NCBI RefSeq assembly: GCF_036227485.1
Contig: NZ_CP109479.1
Location: 8,494,001 to 8,558,000, forward strand
DNA: 64,000 nt
Direction of reading: 5' to 3'
From: Streptomyces sp. NBC_01451
Lineage (GTDB): Bacteria > Actinomycetota > Actinomycetes > Streptomycetales > Streptomycetaceae
Positions 19,979 through 28,864 of this stretch are shown here, one piece after another. Below the pieces are notes generated by a model that was given only the letters and a program-made list of their open reading frames with translations, did not search any database and was not told where the DNA came from. How positions within the stretch are numbered: position 1 is the stretch's first letter; the number at the start of each line of letters is the position of its first letter. A program made the translations under genes and the position numbers.

Positions 19979-21262
19979 TCATCCCTCCTCGGCCGCCGCG
20001 CACACCGCGCGCGCGATCCGGGCCACGTCGGCGTCGCCGGTGACGTACGGCGGCATGGTGTAGACGAGGTCGCGGAACGGCCGCAGCCAGACGCCCTCGC
20101 GCACGGCCGCCGCCGTGGCCGCCGCCATGTCCACCTCGTGGTCGAGCTGGACCACCCCGATCGCACCCAGCACGCGTACGTCCCGGACGCCGGGAAGGTC
20201 CGCCGCCCCGGCGAGTCCGTCCCGCAGTCCGGCCTCGATCCGTTTGACCTCCGCCCGCCAGTCCTGGTCGAGCAGCAGCCCGATCGAGGCACAGGCGACA
20301 GCCGCGGCAAGGGGGTTGCCCATGAAGGTCGGGCCGTGGGCGAGTACCGGGACCTCGCCGCGCGAGATGCCGTCGGCCACCCGTGGCGTGCACAGCGTCG
20401 CCGCCATCGTCAGGTAGCCGCCGGTCAGCGCCTTGCCCACGCACATCACATCCGGGGTCACCGCCGCGTGCTCCGCCGCGAACAGCGCGCCCGTGCGCCC
20501 GAACCCGGTCGCGATCTCGTCGAACACGAGCAGCACGCCGTACGCGTCGCACGCCTCGCGCAGCACCCGCAGATAGGCGGGGGAGTGGAACCGCATCCCG
20601 CCCGCGCCCTGCACCACCGGTTCGACGATCACGGCGGCCAGTTCGTCGGCGTGCCGTTCGATCGTCGAGCGCAGCCGGTCGGCGTACGACTCCTCGTACT
20701 CCGTGGGAGGCGCGTCCGTGAACACCTGGCGGGGCAGGACGCCCTGCCAGAGCTCGTGCATGCCGCCCTCGGGATCGCACACGGACATCGGCTGCCAGGT
20801 GTCGCCGTGATAACCGCCGCGCCAGGTCAGTAGACGCTGTTTCGCCGGACGGCCCACCGAACGCCAGTACTGCAGACACATCTTGACCGCGACCTCGACC
20901 GACACCGACCCCGAGTCGGCGAGGAAGACATGCTCAAGCCCCTCCGGCGACAAGTCGACAAGGAGCTTTGCCAGCCGTACGGCGGGCTCGTGGGTGAGCC
21001 CGCCGAACATGACGTGGCTCATCCGCGACAGCTGCTCGCGCGCCGCCTCGTTGAGCACCGGGTGGTTGTAGCCGTGGATCGCCGACCACCAGGACGACAT
21101 CCCGTCGACCAGTTCACCCGCCCCGCCCGCCAGCCGCAGCCGCACCCCGCTCGCCGACTCCACGACGAGCGGTTCGACCCGGCCGGGCATCGGCCCGTAC
21201 GGATGCCAGACGTGACGCCGGTCCAGGTCCAGCAGGTCGGGCAGGGGCAGGGTGTCAGGCAT
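19979..21262 (-). CDS. bioA: Adenosylmethionine-8-amino-7-oxononanoate aminotransferase
   Basis: A 427-aa PLP enzyme converting KAPA to DAPA with SAM as amino donor. It is a class III aminotransferase: HPYGPM near the N-terminus, [11 protein letters not shown] (a BioA hallmark for SAM binding), [12 protein letters not shown], and the PLP lysine in [13 protein letters not shown] 21262 sits inside the last bases of bioB (8-base overlap); a GTG 24 bases upstream is an alternative. The stop overlaps bioD by two to four bases, so the genes are coupled. Confidence 0.95.
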   Translation of the reverse strand: MPDTLPLPDLLDLDRRHVWHPYGPMPGRVEPLVVESASGVRLRLAGGAGELVDGMSSWWSAIHGYNHPVLNEAAREQLSRMSHVMFGGLTHEPAVRLAKLLVDLSPEGLEHVFLADSGSVSVEVAVKMCLQYWRSVGRPAKQRLLTWRGGYHGDTWQPMSVCDPEGGMHELWQGVLPRQVFTDAPPTEYEESYADRLRSTIERHADELAAVIVEPVVQGAGGMRFHSPAYLRVLREACDAYGVLLVFDEIATGFGRTGALFAAEHAAVTPDVMCVGKALTGGYLTMAATLCTPRVADGISRGEVPVLAHGPTFMGNPLAAAVACASIGLLLDQDWRAEVKRIEAGLRDGLAGAADLPGVRDVRVLGAIGVVQLDHEVDMAAATAAAVREGVWLRPFRDLVYTMPPYVTGDADVARIARAVCAAAEEG

Positions 21263-22436
21263 TGGGCGCGAGGTCCGTCCCGGCACCTCGGCGGCGTACG
21301 GTGACCAGGTCCGTACGGGGTTCGCTCACCGTCGGTGCGGCGGGGGCGGCCGTACCGCAGACACCGCCGCCCTCGTGCGACCCGCAGCCGTCGCCCGCGG
21401 ACTCGTGGGACCCGCATCCGCCACGCACCGCCGCCCGGTGTTCCGGCAGCGTCACCTGGTCGGTGCCCTCGATCTCGAAACCGGCGTCGGCGATCATGTC
21501 GAGGTCGGCCTGGCCGGCCTGGCCCTCCGTGGTGAGGTAGTCGCCGAGGAAGATCGAGTTGGCGAGGTTCAGGGCGAGCGGCTGCATCGACCGCAGATGG
21601 ACCTCACGACCGCCCGCGATACGCACCTCCGCGTCCGGGCACACGAACCGGACCATCGCCAGGATGCGCAGGCACCGCTGGGGGGTGAGGTTCCACTCCT
21701 TGGCCAGCGGGGTGCCCTCGACCGGGATGAGGAAGTTGACCGGAACCGAGTCCGGGTCGAGCTCACGGAGCGAGAAGACGACGTCGACGAGGTCCGCGTC
21801 GCTCTCGCCCATGCCCGCGATCAGGCCCGAGCAGGCGGACAGTCCGGCCGCGTGGGCCTTCTGGACGGTGTCGACCCGGTCCTCGTAGGTGTGGGTGGTG
21901 GTGATGCCGCCGTAGGTGGCCTCGGACGTGTTCAGGTTGTGGTTGTAGGCGTCCGCCCCGGCCTCGCGCAGCCGCTCCGCCTGGCCGTCGGAGAGAAGGC
22001 CCAGGCAGGCGCACACCTCGACGCCCTCGTTCTGGTCCTTGATCGCCTTGATCGTGCCGGCCACCCGGTCCACGTCCCGGTCCGTCGGACCGCGCCCGGA
22101 CGCCACCAGGCAGACCCGCTTGGCACCCCCGGCCAGTCCGGCCGCCGCGGCCTTCGACGCCTCGTCCGGCTTGAGCCAGGTGTACTTCAGGATGCCGGTG
22201 GTGGAGCCGAGGCGCTGCGAACAGTAGGAACAGTCCTCCGGGCACAGGCCCGACTTCAGGTTGACCAGATAGTTGAGCTTCACCCGCCGCCCGAACCAGT
22301 GCCGGCGCACCTTCCCGGCCGCGGCCACCACATCGAGGAGATCGTCGTCGGACGTGGCCAGCACGGCCAGCGCCTCTTCGCGGGTCGGCAGCTCGCGCCG
22401 CAGCCCCTTGTCCACCAGCGTCGTCAGCAGGTCCAT
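21255..22436 (-). CDS. bioB: Biotin synthase
   Basis: A 393-aa radical SAM enzyme that inserts sulfur into dethiobiotin. The radical SAM cluster is C65-P-E-D-C69-S-Y-C72, and the auxiliary [2Fe-2S] ligands lie in the VCLVASGR and CACLG segments, with Arg in the IAGGRE part. The C-terminus carries about 50 extra residues with two GCGSHE units and a further VCG, absent from E. coli BioB. ATG 22436 agrees with the family start. First gene of the bioBAD operon. Confidence 0.96.
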   Translation of the reverse strand: MDLLTTLVDKGLRRELPTREEALAVLATSDDDLLDVVAAAGKVRRHWFGRRVKLNYLVNLKSGLCPEDCSYCSQRLGSTTGILKYTWLKPDEASKAAAAGLAGGAKRVCLVASGRGPTDRDVDRVAGTIKAIKDQNEGVEVCACLGLLSDGQAERLREAGADAYNHNLNTSEATYGGITTTHTYEDRVDTVQKAHAAGLSACSGLIAGMGESDADLVDVVFSLRELDPDSVPVNFLIPVEGTPLAKEWNLTPQRCLRILAMVRFVCPDAEVRIAGGREVHLRSMQPLALNLANSIFLGDYLTTEGQAGQADLDMIADAGFEIEGTDQVTLPEHRAAVRGGCGSHESAGDGCGSHEGGGVCGTAAPAAPTVSEPRTDLVTVRRRGAGTDLAPNA

Positions 22437-22616
22437 GGAAGCCGATCCTGACGTATCCGACCGGCTGAGGGAAAGGAGGGTTCGTACAACAGAGGCGCTT
22501 CGACGTGTGGGGTATGTAACACGTCCGCCCCGGTACGCAGGGTCAACAGAGAGCATGGAAGACCGGGTCAGAGGCCCAAAGTCCGCATCTCACCGCCGAT
22601 TTGGTGAGAGACATGT

Positions 22617-22853
22617 GTGAGACGAAAGGGTCAGCGGATCAGTATGGAGGGTTCCTACAACACCCCCGAAGGGGCTGTTCCCTCAAGTGCCGTCCGTGAC
22701 GTGGTGCGGGCTGTTCCAGAAGCTCTCGACATCCCTCACGCTCCGTCCGTGGGGGACCGCGAGACGCACGACAGGGTCATGAGCGAACAGGCCATGGACG
22801 CGACAATCGCGCTCCGCAGCGTACTGGACGGGTGCCCCCTCGAAATCGAGTGA
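22617..22853 (+). CDS. Small hypothetical protein (78 aa)
   Basis: An unrecognised reading frame starting at GTG 22617 (GGTGAGAG a few bases upstream) or ATG 22644. The product is soluble, acidic toward its end (DGCPLEIE), and has no signal or membrane segment. Third-position GC is clearly lower than in neighbouring genes, in keeping with the mixed scar region it borders. It may be a foreign or decayed gene. Confidence 0.3.
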   Translation: MRRKGQRISMEGSYNTPEGAVPSSAVRDVVRAVPEALDIPHAPSVGDRETHDRVMSEQAMDATIALRSVLDGCPLEIE

Positions 22854-22863
22854 TTGAGGGTTT

Positions 22864-23285
22864 TCAGCGGTGCCGCTCCAGGGCGAGGACGGCCTGGGCG
22901 ATTGACGTCATGCGGTTCGGGCCGCATCGGGCTCTGCGGAAGATTCGCCAGGATTTGAGGCGGGCGATTCCTCGTTCGACAGGTACGCGAGCGGCGGACA
23001 GCGCCCGGTTGACCGTCCGCTCGGTCGTGGTGAGTTCGCCTTGGGGCGGTCGGCGTTTGGGGGTGGTGACCCACTGGCCCGCGCCGATGTAGGCCATGTC
23101 GGCGAGGACGGGGACGCCTTGGCGCTCGCCGATTCTGATGATCCTGTGGGTGCGGGCGGCGGTCAGGTCGGGTGTGCGGCCGGGCAGGGCGGGTGAGAGC
23201 CACAGCGTGCGACCGGCCGGGTCCGTGATGACCTGCACGTTCACACCGTGCCGCTTGTGCTTCGTCGAACAGTCTGCGCGCCGGA
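22864..23285 (-). pseudogene. IS5-family transposase, 3' remnant
   Basis: The C-terminal half of an IS5/IS112-type DDE transposase: TKHKRHGVNVQVITDPAGR, SPALPGRTPDLTAAR, the second catalytic Asp in VLADMAYIGAG, and the final E-helix VERGIARLKSWRIF with RCGPNRMTSIAQAV. Upstream of about 23285 the frame stays open but the match ends, so the N-terminal part with the first catalytic Asp is missing. It cannot transpose. No terminal inverted repeat was found. Confidence 0.8.
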
Positions 23286-23415
23286 CGCCGACGCCGCTCG
23301 GCACACGGCTCCGACGCATCGCCCCTCGGTCAGGCGGACGGTGTGCCGGTGAGGACCTCGGCCTGGCCGGTGTCGGGAGAGCAGCAGGGGCTGACCACGG
23401 CCAAGTCGCCCGCTT

Positions 23416-23458
23416 CCGCTGCGGCGCGAGGTCCCGGTCGGACCTCGCGCCGCAGCGG
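23416..23458 (-). terminator. 19-bp perfect hairpin
   Basis: Arms 23416-23434 and 23440-23458 with a five-base loop, directly abutting the stop codon of the rhamnosidase remnant. It is the terminator of the lost full-length gene. Confidence 0.8.
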
Positions 23459-23459
23459 T

Positions 23460-23591
23460 CTACTTGTGAGAGGCGCGGACGCCGAAGCGGTAGGAGCCCG
23501 ACCCGACCTCGAACACGGCGGCCCCGTTCTCCATCCGGAGGAACCGGACCCCCTTCGCCTTCCCGACCGGTCCGCCGCCCTCGGTGACCGC
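23460..23591 (-). pseudogene. Alpha-L-rhamnosidase (GH78) C-terminal remnant
   Basis: The last about 44 codons read GGGPVGKAKGVRFLRMENGAAVFEVGSGSYRF and match from memory the final beta-strands of bacterial GH78 rhamnosidases. The upstream part of the open frame shows no resemblance. The catalytic domain is gone, so this is a 3' fossil that kept its stop codon and terminator. Confidence 0.6.
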
Positions 23592-23773
23592 CCGGCGGGT
23601 CGGCCCCCACAGCCGGTGGCTGTGGGGGCGAGTGTGGCCGAGGTACGGGCCTGGGGCCGCGAGCGGGGCATGGATGTGCCGTGCCGGGGGCGGCTCCGTG
23701 CCGAGGTCTGGGAGGTCTGGCATGCCGCCCACTCCGGCTCACGGAGGGCGTGAGCGGTTGGTGCCGTGGCGGC

Positions 23774-24577
23774 CTACCGGTCGTGCAGCACCTTCGGGCG
23801 GGTGACGGGGACCACGGTGAGCAGGTCGTCCAGGCCCTTGAAGTCGTCCGGGTCGGTGGTGAACAGGGGCAGGTCTTCCGCGACGGCGATGGAGGCGATC
23901 ATCAGGTCGGCGATGCGGCGCCGAGGTTGGCGTCCTGTGCTGATGACGGCGGCGCGGACGCGGCCGTGGATGCGGGCGGCTTCCGCGTCGAAGGGGATGG
24001 GGTCGAACTCGTTCTCGGCGCGCTGGAGAATGTCCGTGCGGCGGGCGCGCTCGGCTGTTCGTCCTAGTCGTTCTGCTCGGCGTTGCCGCGTACAGTCGGT
24101 GCGCTGGTTGTCACCTGCCGCTACCAGTCCCAGCTCGCGCAGCCGCTCCAGCCCCCGCTCCTCCATGCCGTGGGCGACGACACGGGAGCGGAACTCCGAC
24201 AGCACGCTGTGGTCGAAGACCGGATCCTCCAGGGCCAGGCCGAGCGTGTACTTCCAGGACAGGTTCTCCCGGACCTCGTCCGCGGCCTGCCGGTCGGTGA
24301 GGTTCGTGGCCTTCTGCAGCACCCTGACCAGTGCGAGCCGGCCCGGCGACCAGCCCGGCTTGCCCGCCCGCCCGAACCCGTCGGCGTAGGCGGCGTCCGG
24401 GAACAGCTCGCCCAGCCGGTCGCGGACCTGCACCGCCAGCGGGGCCTCCCGTCTGCCCGAGTGCGTCATCCGGACCGTCGCCACCATCTGCGGATCCGGC
24501 TGAGGCCAAGGCTGCACCGACACGACACGCTCCGATCCGAGAAGACCCACGAGTGATGACCAGCGCTCATGGTCCAC
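23774..24577 (-). pseudogene. In-frame chimera of IS1182 transposase N-terminus and PIN (VapC) C-terminus
   Basis: A 267-codon uninterrupted frame. Residues about 20-160 match the N-terminal part of IS1182 transposases (REAPLAVQVRDRLGELFPDA, GRAGKPGWSPGRLALV, LTDRQAADEVRENLSWKY, HSVLSEFRSR, up to NQRTDC). After a junction near 24090, residues about 180-267 match the C-terminal half of a VapC-type PIN toxin (FDPIPFDAEAARIHGRV, RRRIADLMIASIAVAEDLPLFTTDPDDF). The transposase lacks its DDE core and the PIN domain lacks its first acidic strand, so neither activity is expected. Confidence 0.72.
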
Positions 24578-25125
24578 GGCCTGCTCGTCGCGCTGCTACC
24601 CCTGGCGCACGGGCAGACCCACGACCGACTCCGCCAGTCATCACGACGCCCGCCAACTCGGCTCCAAAGCAGGGCAGTTGGAATTAACCACCAAGATCGC
24701 GCAGGGTCCGCGTCTGCAGCGCGAGGCCTTGACCGCGGGCCGCCGTGCATCGCCGAAGAGACTTGAAGCCGGTGACGCGGACGCGGAAGTCGCTATTGGT
24801 CACGGGGTCGGGTTCGCGGGCGGCCTGGGTGCAGCGTTCCAGGTGGAGCTGGTTGGCGTGCCGGCCCGCCGTGGCCGTCTGGTTGGCGACGTGGGCCATG
24901 AATTTGTCCGGCCCGCAGATATGCGAGTGCTGTCGGATCCTGTGCGCGCGGCTCTGTGGATAGCGCGGTCCTCAGGGATGTCGGCCGCCCCGCCGTGGTG
25001 AAATCCCTTTCGTCCGGCCGTCGGCGGCGCGGGGACCAGTCCGGGTCTTCGGCGATGCGATGCAGCCGTAGGCCATAGGGGGGCCTCCTCTGTAAGTGCC
25101 GTCCTGTAATCGGAGGTCACTCGGG
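24578..25125. other. Scar region without a recognisable gene
   Basis: About 550 bases with no gene I can support. A minus-strand frame (24684-24899, 71 codons) starts MAHVANQTATAGRHANQLHLE and resembles nothing I recognise; it may be a fragment. The DNA is less GC-biased than the rest of the window. It probably belongs to the same decayed mobile segment as the transposase remnants. Confidence 0.5.
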
Positions 25126-25758
25126 TCAGGCGGTGACGGTCAGAGGAGTCATGGTTTCCCAGAGGAACCCGTCCGGGTCGCTGAACGGGTCGGCGTCGCT
25201 GGAGAGCACCAGCCGGTGCGATCCGGTGCCGACGGCGGGGACACCCGCGTCCTTGGCGAGGGCGCGGCGCTTGTACAGAGCCAACTTGACGGGGCCCGGC
25301 CCGGTGGCGAACTCGACGTACTTGCCGCCGAAGCTCTTTCCCACAGTGAGACCCTGTTCGATGTAGAACTGCTTGCTGGCCTTCACGTCCTCGACGCCCA
25401 GCAGGAGCACGAGCTCGTCGAAGTCCCGGGTGACCGGGCCCGTGTCCTTCTTCGCCGATGTCGCGATCTTCCAGATCGTGCCGTCCGGGGACTGAACGAC
25501 GCCGCCGTAGCCCCACAGGGACTTCGAGGTGGGCTTGAGGGCGGTGGCGCCGGCGTTGAGGGCGGCGCCGACAAGCGCGTCGACGTTGCCCGGCTGGGAC
25601 ACCACGAGCGACAGGGTGAAACCGCGGAAGCCGGTCGTGGGGGCTTCGGAGGCACGCAGTCGCACTGGCGGCGGGACCAGTCCGAATGCGGTGGAGTAGA
25701 AGCGGGCGGCGGCTGTGGTGTCGGCCACCTCAAGGGTGACGGAGTCGATGGAGTTCAT
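25126..25758 (-). CDS. VOC-family (glyoxalase/bleomycin-resistance) protein
   Basis: A 210-aa protein with two vicinal-oxygen-chelate modules: residues about 1-100 (MNSIDSVTLEVADTTAAARFYSTAFGL, then TSKSLWGYGGVVQSPDGTIWKI) and about 105-205 (VLLLGVEDVKASKQFYIEQGLTVGK, then DPDGFLWETM). The fold supports glyoxalase-like, dioxygenase-like or drug-sequestering roles and none can be chosen from sequence. ATG 25758 has GAGGAC directly upstream. It is the only intact-looking gene between bioB and bioF. Confidence 0.8.
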   Translation of the reverse strand: MNSIDSVTLEVADTTAAARFYSTAFGLVPPPVRLRASEAPTTGFRGFTLSLVVSQPGNVDALVGAALNAGATALKPTSKSLWGYGGVVQSPDGTIWKIATSAKKDTGPVTRDFDELVLLLGVEDVKASKQFYIEQGLTVGKSFGGKYVEFATGPGPVKLALYKRRALAKDAGVPAVGTGSHRLVLSSDADPFSDPDGFLWETMTPLTVTA

Positions 25759-26311
25759 GTCCTCGACGGTAGGGCGGCCGAGTCGCCGATACTTCTCGAA
25801 AACTGCTCGGTCTGGCCCGCTGGGGCCCCGGGCCCGAGCGGCCTTCGGACCGCCGCCCCGCCTACCCGAGCCGTGGTCGGCGTTGAGCAGCCGGGCTGGT
25901 GCGACGCGCTCGCGCCCCTGTCAGTCGGCGCCTTCCCCGTACCGGACAAGCACGGAGAGTTACCGCTCGGGACGCTCTGGCTGGCGTCACGCGCTTTCGG
26001 CATCGTCCGGTGGCGCACTTCTTCGGATTCCTCCTCACCCTCTCCTTCTGGCCGTTCGCCCTCGACCCGAACAGCCCTGTCGCCTATCTGCCCGGCCTGC
26101 CCTCCACCAAGCAGTGCTGTTAGGTCTTGAGCATTGCTCGACAGACTGTGAGGAACGATCTTCGATCCAGGGCGTGATACGGCCTCTGACGTGGTCTTTA
26201 TCCTTGCTTGATAAAACCCGCTGTGGGTATTGCCACATCCGGGGTGTCAGAGGGTCCAGCTAGGGTCTGTTCACTGCCTACAAACGTGTAGCTGCGCGGG
26301 AGGACCGACCC
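25759..26311. other. Non-coding stretch upstream of bioF
   Basis: No gene recognised. A plus-strand fragment (about 25985-26123) could encode a hydrophobic segment VAHFFGFLLTLSFWPFAL with no family match, perhaps a decayed membrane protein. The last 190 bases are relatively AT-rich and include TTTATC-N7-GATAAA (26197-26215), a possible operator or promoter element before bioF. The bioF ribosome site GGGAGGA is at 26299-26305. Confidence 0.45.
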
Positions 26312-27439
26312 ATGGCGTTCGGCTGGATCGACGAGCAGGCCGAGGCGCGACGCCGCGCGGGACTCGTGCGGACCCTGCGGCCCCGCCCCGCCGACTCCCC
26401 GCTCCTCGACCTCGCGAGCAACGACTATCTCGGCCTGGCCCGCCACCCCGAGGTCACCGAGGGCGCGGCGCGGGCCGCCCGGCGGTGGGGCGGGGGCGCC
26501 ACCGGCTCGCGGCTCGTCACCGGCAGCACCGAACTGCACGCGGAACTCGAACGCGAACTGGCCGACTTCTGCGGTTTCGAGGCCGCCCTGGTCTTCTCCT
26601 CCGGCTACGCGGCCAACCTCGCCGCGGTCACCGCGCTCGCACCGCACGGCTCCCTCGTCGTCTCGGACGCGGGAAACCACGCCTCGCTGATCGACGGCTG
26701 CCGCCTGGCCCGGGGCACGACCCAGGTCGTCGGGCATGCCGACCCGGACGCAGTCCGCAAGGCTCTCGGCACGCACACCGGGCCCGCCGTGGCCGTGTCC
26801 GACACCGTCTTCTCGGTCGACGGGGACGCGGCACCGCTGGCCGAACTGGCCGCCGCCTGCCGGGAGTTCGGCGCCGGGATGGTCGTCGACGACGCGCACG
26901 GGCTGGGGGTTCTGGGTGAGGGCGGGCAGGGGTCGGCGTACGCGGCCGGGCTGGCGGGCGCGCCGGACGTCGTCGTGACGGTCACGCTGTCCAAGTCGCT
27001 CGGCAGCCAGGGGGGTGCGGTGCTGGGGCCGGCCCCGGTGATCGAGCACCTCGTCAACGCGGCCCGTACGTTCATCTTCGACACCGGCCTCGCCCCCGCT
27101 GCGGCGGGCGCGGCCCTCGCGGCCCTCGGGCTGCTGCGCCGCGAGCCCGAACGGGCCGCACGGGCGCGTGCGGTGGCGCGTGATCTGTACACCCGGCTGA
27201 CGGCTCAGGGGCTGGCGGCGGTGCGGCCGGACGCGGCCGTCGTCTCCGTGCGCGCCCCGTCACCGGAGGGGGCCGTGCGGTGGGCGGCCGACTGCCGGGC
27301 CGCGGGAGTGGGTGTGGGCTGCTTCCGCCCGCCGTCCGTGCCCGACGGAGTGTCCCGGCTGCGGCTGACCGCCCGCGCGGACCTGGCCGAGGAACAGATC
27401 GCGCGGGCGGTACAGGTGATCGGCGAGAACCGACCGTAG
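26312..27439 (+). CDS. bioF: 8-amino-7-oxononanoate synthase
   Basis: A 375-aa PLP enzyme of the alpha-oxoamine synthase family that condenses pimeloyl thioester with alanine to KAPA, the step before BioA. Visible are SNDYLGLARHP, GGGATGSRLVTG, the Asp/His pair VVDDAHGLGVLG that holds PLP, and the Schiff-base Lys228 in TLSKSLGSQGG. ATG 26312 follows GGGAGGA. It faces away from bioBAD across 3.9 kb of scar DNA. Its stop lies in the first unit of an 8-bp repeat array. Confidence 0.94.
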   Translation: MAFGWIDEQAEARRRAGLVRTLRPRPADSPLLDLASNDYLGLARHPEVTEGAARAARRWGGGATGSRLVTGSTELHAELERELADFCGFEAALVFSSGYAANLAAVTALAPHGSLVVSDAGNHASLIDGCRLARGTTQVVGHADPDAVRKALGTHTGPAVAVSDTVFSVDGDAAPLAELAAACREFGAGMVVDDAHGLGVLGEGGQGSAYAAGLAGAPDVVVTVTLSKSLGSQGGAVLGPAPVIEHLVNAARTFIFDTGLAPAAAGAALAALGLLRREPERAARARAVARDLYTRLTAQGLAAVRPDAAVVSVRAPSPEGAVRWAADCRAAGVGVGCFRPPSVPDGVSRLRLTARADLAEEQIARAVQVIGENRP

Positions 27440-27491
27440 ATCCGTAGATCCGTAGATCCGTAGATCCGTAGATCCGTAGAACTGTGGATCC
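27436..27491. repeat. 8-bp microsatellite GTAGATCC overlapping the bioF stop
   Basis: Five perfect GTAGATCC units (27436-27475) followed by degenerate units gtagaact and gtggatcc. The TAG stop of bioF falls in the first unit. Period eight is not a multiple of three; gain or loss of units would not alter BioF because the stop is in unit one. Confidence 0.9.
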
Positions 27492-27560
27492 GTGGTGATG
27501 CGGGTGATCAGTGACACGCGACCATGAGTCGGCGAACCGCGGCCGTGCGTCGTGGGGCGA

Positions 27561-27785
27561 TCACCGGAGCGCGGTGAGGAAACCCTCCCAGCTCTCGGGA
27601 GAGAAGAGCAGGATGGGCCCCGTCGCGTTCTTGGAGTCGCGTACGGCGAGCAGTCCGGCCCGGACTCCGGTGTCCGGACGGGCCGTCTCCACACAGTTGT
27701 TCGCGCCGGTGCTGTAGCTGCTGCGCAGCCATTGCGCACCGGGCGGTTCGACGACGGACAGTACGTTCCGAGGCAGTGCTGACAT
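27561..27785 (-). CDS. DUF397 protein
   Basis: A 74-aa DUF397 protein with the family pattern WLRSSYSTGANNCVETA, VRDSKNATGPILLFSPESWEGFL. These small proteins accompany WhiJ-like XRE proteins in Streptomyces and act with them, probably as antagonists or antitoxins. AAGGAGG precedes ATG 27785. It lies nine bases after the XRE gene on the same strand. Confidence 0.92.
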   Translation of the reverse strand: MSALPRNVLSVVEPPGAQWLRSSYSTGANNCVETARPDTGVRAGLLAVRDSKNATGPILLFSPESWEGFLTALR

Positions 27786-27794
27786 GGTGCCTCC

Positions 27795-28652
27795 TTACAC
27801 GCCGTGATGCAGACCGGCGATGAAATCCAACGAGTCCTCGGGCGAAAGGGCGTGGATCTGAAGGGTGTTGAAGGCCTCGCTGTAGGCCTGGAGGTCTTCT
27901 TTCCGTTCGAGATAGAGGCTACTCACCATCTGGTCGAGAACAACCACATCCAAGTCAGAAGTGCTCGGAAAGGAGAAGATAACGAAAGGGCCGGTGATGC
28001 CGATATATGCCCCTGCGGCGAACGGCAGGATCTGGAGTTGCACCTGGGGCAGCCGGGCCGCTTCCATGAGGCGTCCCAGCTGACGCGTCATCACCTCCGG
28101 GCCGCCCACTTCACGGCGCAGCACCGCCTCGTCGAGGACCGCGCTCAGCGCCAGCGGCGGATCCGAGCGCAGTACGTCCTGCCGGGCCAGCCGCACCTCG
28201 ACCAGCGCGTCCAGCCGGGCTTCCTCCAGGCCGTCCACGGCGGCCCGGGTCATCGCACGGGCGTACTCGCGGGTCTGCAGCAGCCCCGGTACCACCGAGG
28301 TCTCCAGGGTGCGCATCGTGCTGGCCTGCGACTCCAGGCTGATGAAGTCCCGGTAGGTGGGAGGCAGTACGCCACGGTAGGCATGCCACCAGTGGTGCCG
28401 GCCGCCGTGCTCGCCGCCCGCCAGCACGAGCAGCAGCTCGCGCGACTCGCTGTCCGGGACCTGGTACGCGTCGAGAAGTAACCGGACGTCGTCCGGCTTC
28501 ACCCCGCTCGCGCCCGTCTCGATCCGGCTCACCTTCGACTGGTGCCAGCCCACCAGACGGGCCGCCTCACCGCTCGTGAGCCCGGCCCTGGCACGCAGCG
28601 CGCGCAGTTCGGCGCCCAGTTTTCGGCGGCGCACCGCGGGACCGTACTGCAT
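27795..28652 (-). CDS. WhiJ-like XRE regulator with DUF5753 domain; contains a TTA codon
   Basis: A 285-aa regulator. The N-terminal XRE helix-turn-helix (about 8-62) contains AGLTSGEAARLVGWHQSKVSRIETG; residues about 90-275 form the DUF5753 (Scr1-type) effector domain. Codon 58 is TTA (28479-28481 on the plus strand), so full expression should need the bldA tRNA and be tied to development. AAGGAG precedes ATG 28652. It forms the usual trio with the DUF397 gene downstream and a divergent HATPase gene. Confidence 0.92.
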   Translation of the reverse strand: MQYGPAVRRRKLGAELRALRARAGLTSGEAARLVGWHQSKVSRIETGASGVKPDDVRLLLDAYQVPDSESRELLLVLAGGEHGGRHHWWHAYRGVLPPTYRDFISLESQASTMRTLETSVVPGLLQTREYARAMTRAAVDGLEEARLDALVEVRLARQDVLRSDPPLALSAVLDEAVLRREVGGPEVMTRQLGRLMEAARLPQVQLQILPFAAGAYIGITGPFVIFSFPSTSDLDVVVLDQMVSSLYLERKEDLQAYSEAFNTLQIHALSPEDSLDFIAGLHHGV

Positions 28653-28864
28653 GGGCCACTCCTTACTCCTAATGAGCCGCCCAAATACGATCTGGGGTCG
28701 CAGAGTTCACCGCTTCGAGCGACAGATATATGCATATCTTGGTGGATCGCACCCCGTGACCCGCGCGGGAATGGCAGTCTGGCGCGAAGCACCAGTCCGG
28801 GACCGTACTCGAACCAGCCGCTCCGTGTCGGGCCGCGGTCCTGTGGGAAAGGGACGACGTCGCC

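Noticed and set aside
22450..22560. TTGACC and TTACAT as a bioB promoter on the minus strand
   Set aside because: The spacing (over 20 bases) is too long for a standard promoter, so it is not listed.
25899..26123. Plus-strand frame with a hydrophobic segment upstream of bioF
   Set aside because: Only one hydrophobic run, no ribosome site and no family resemblance; noted as a possible fossil only.
26197..26215. TTTATC-N7-GATAAA as a biotin operator
   Set aside because: It does not resemble an actinobacterial biotin operator I can recall and no matching copy is seen before bioB.
27436..27491. Short direct repeats as a possible CRISPR
   Set aside because: Units are 8 bp and contiguous without spacers; no cas genes are present.
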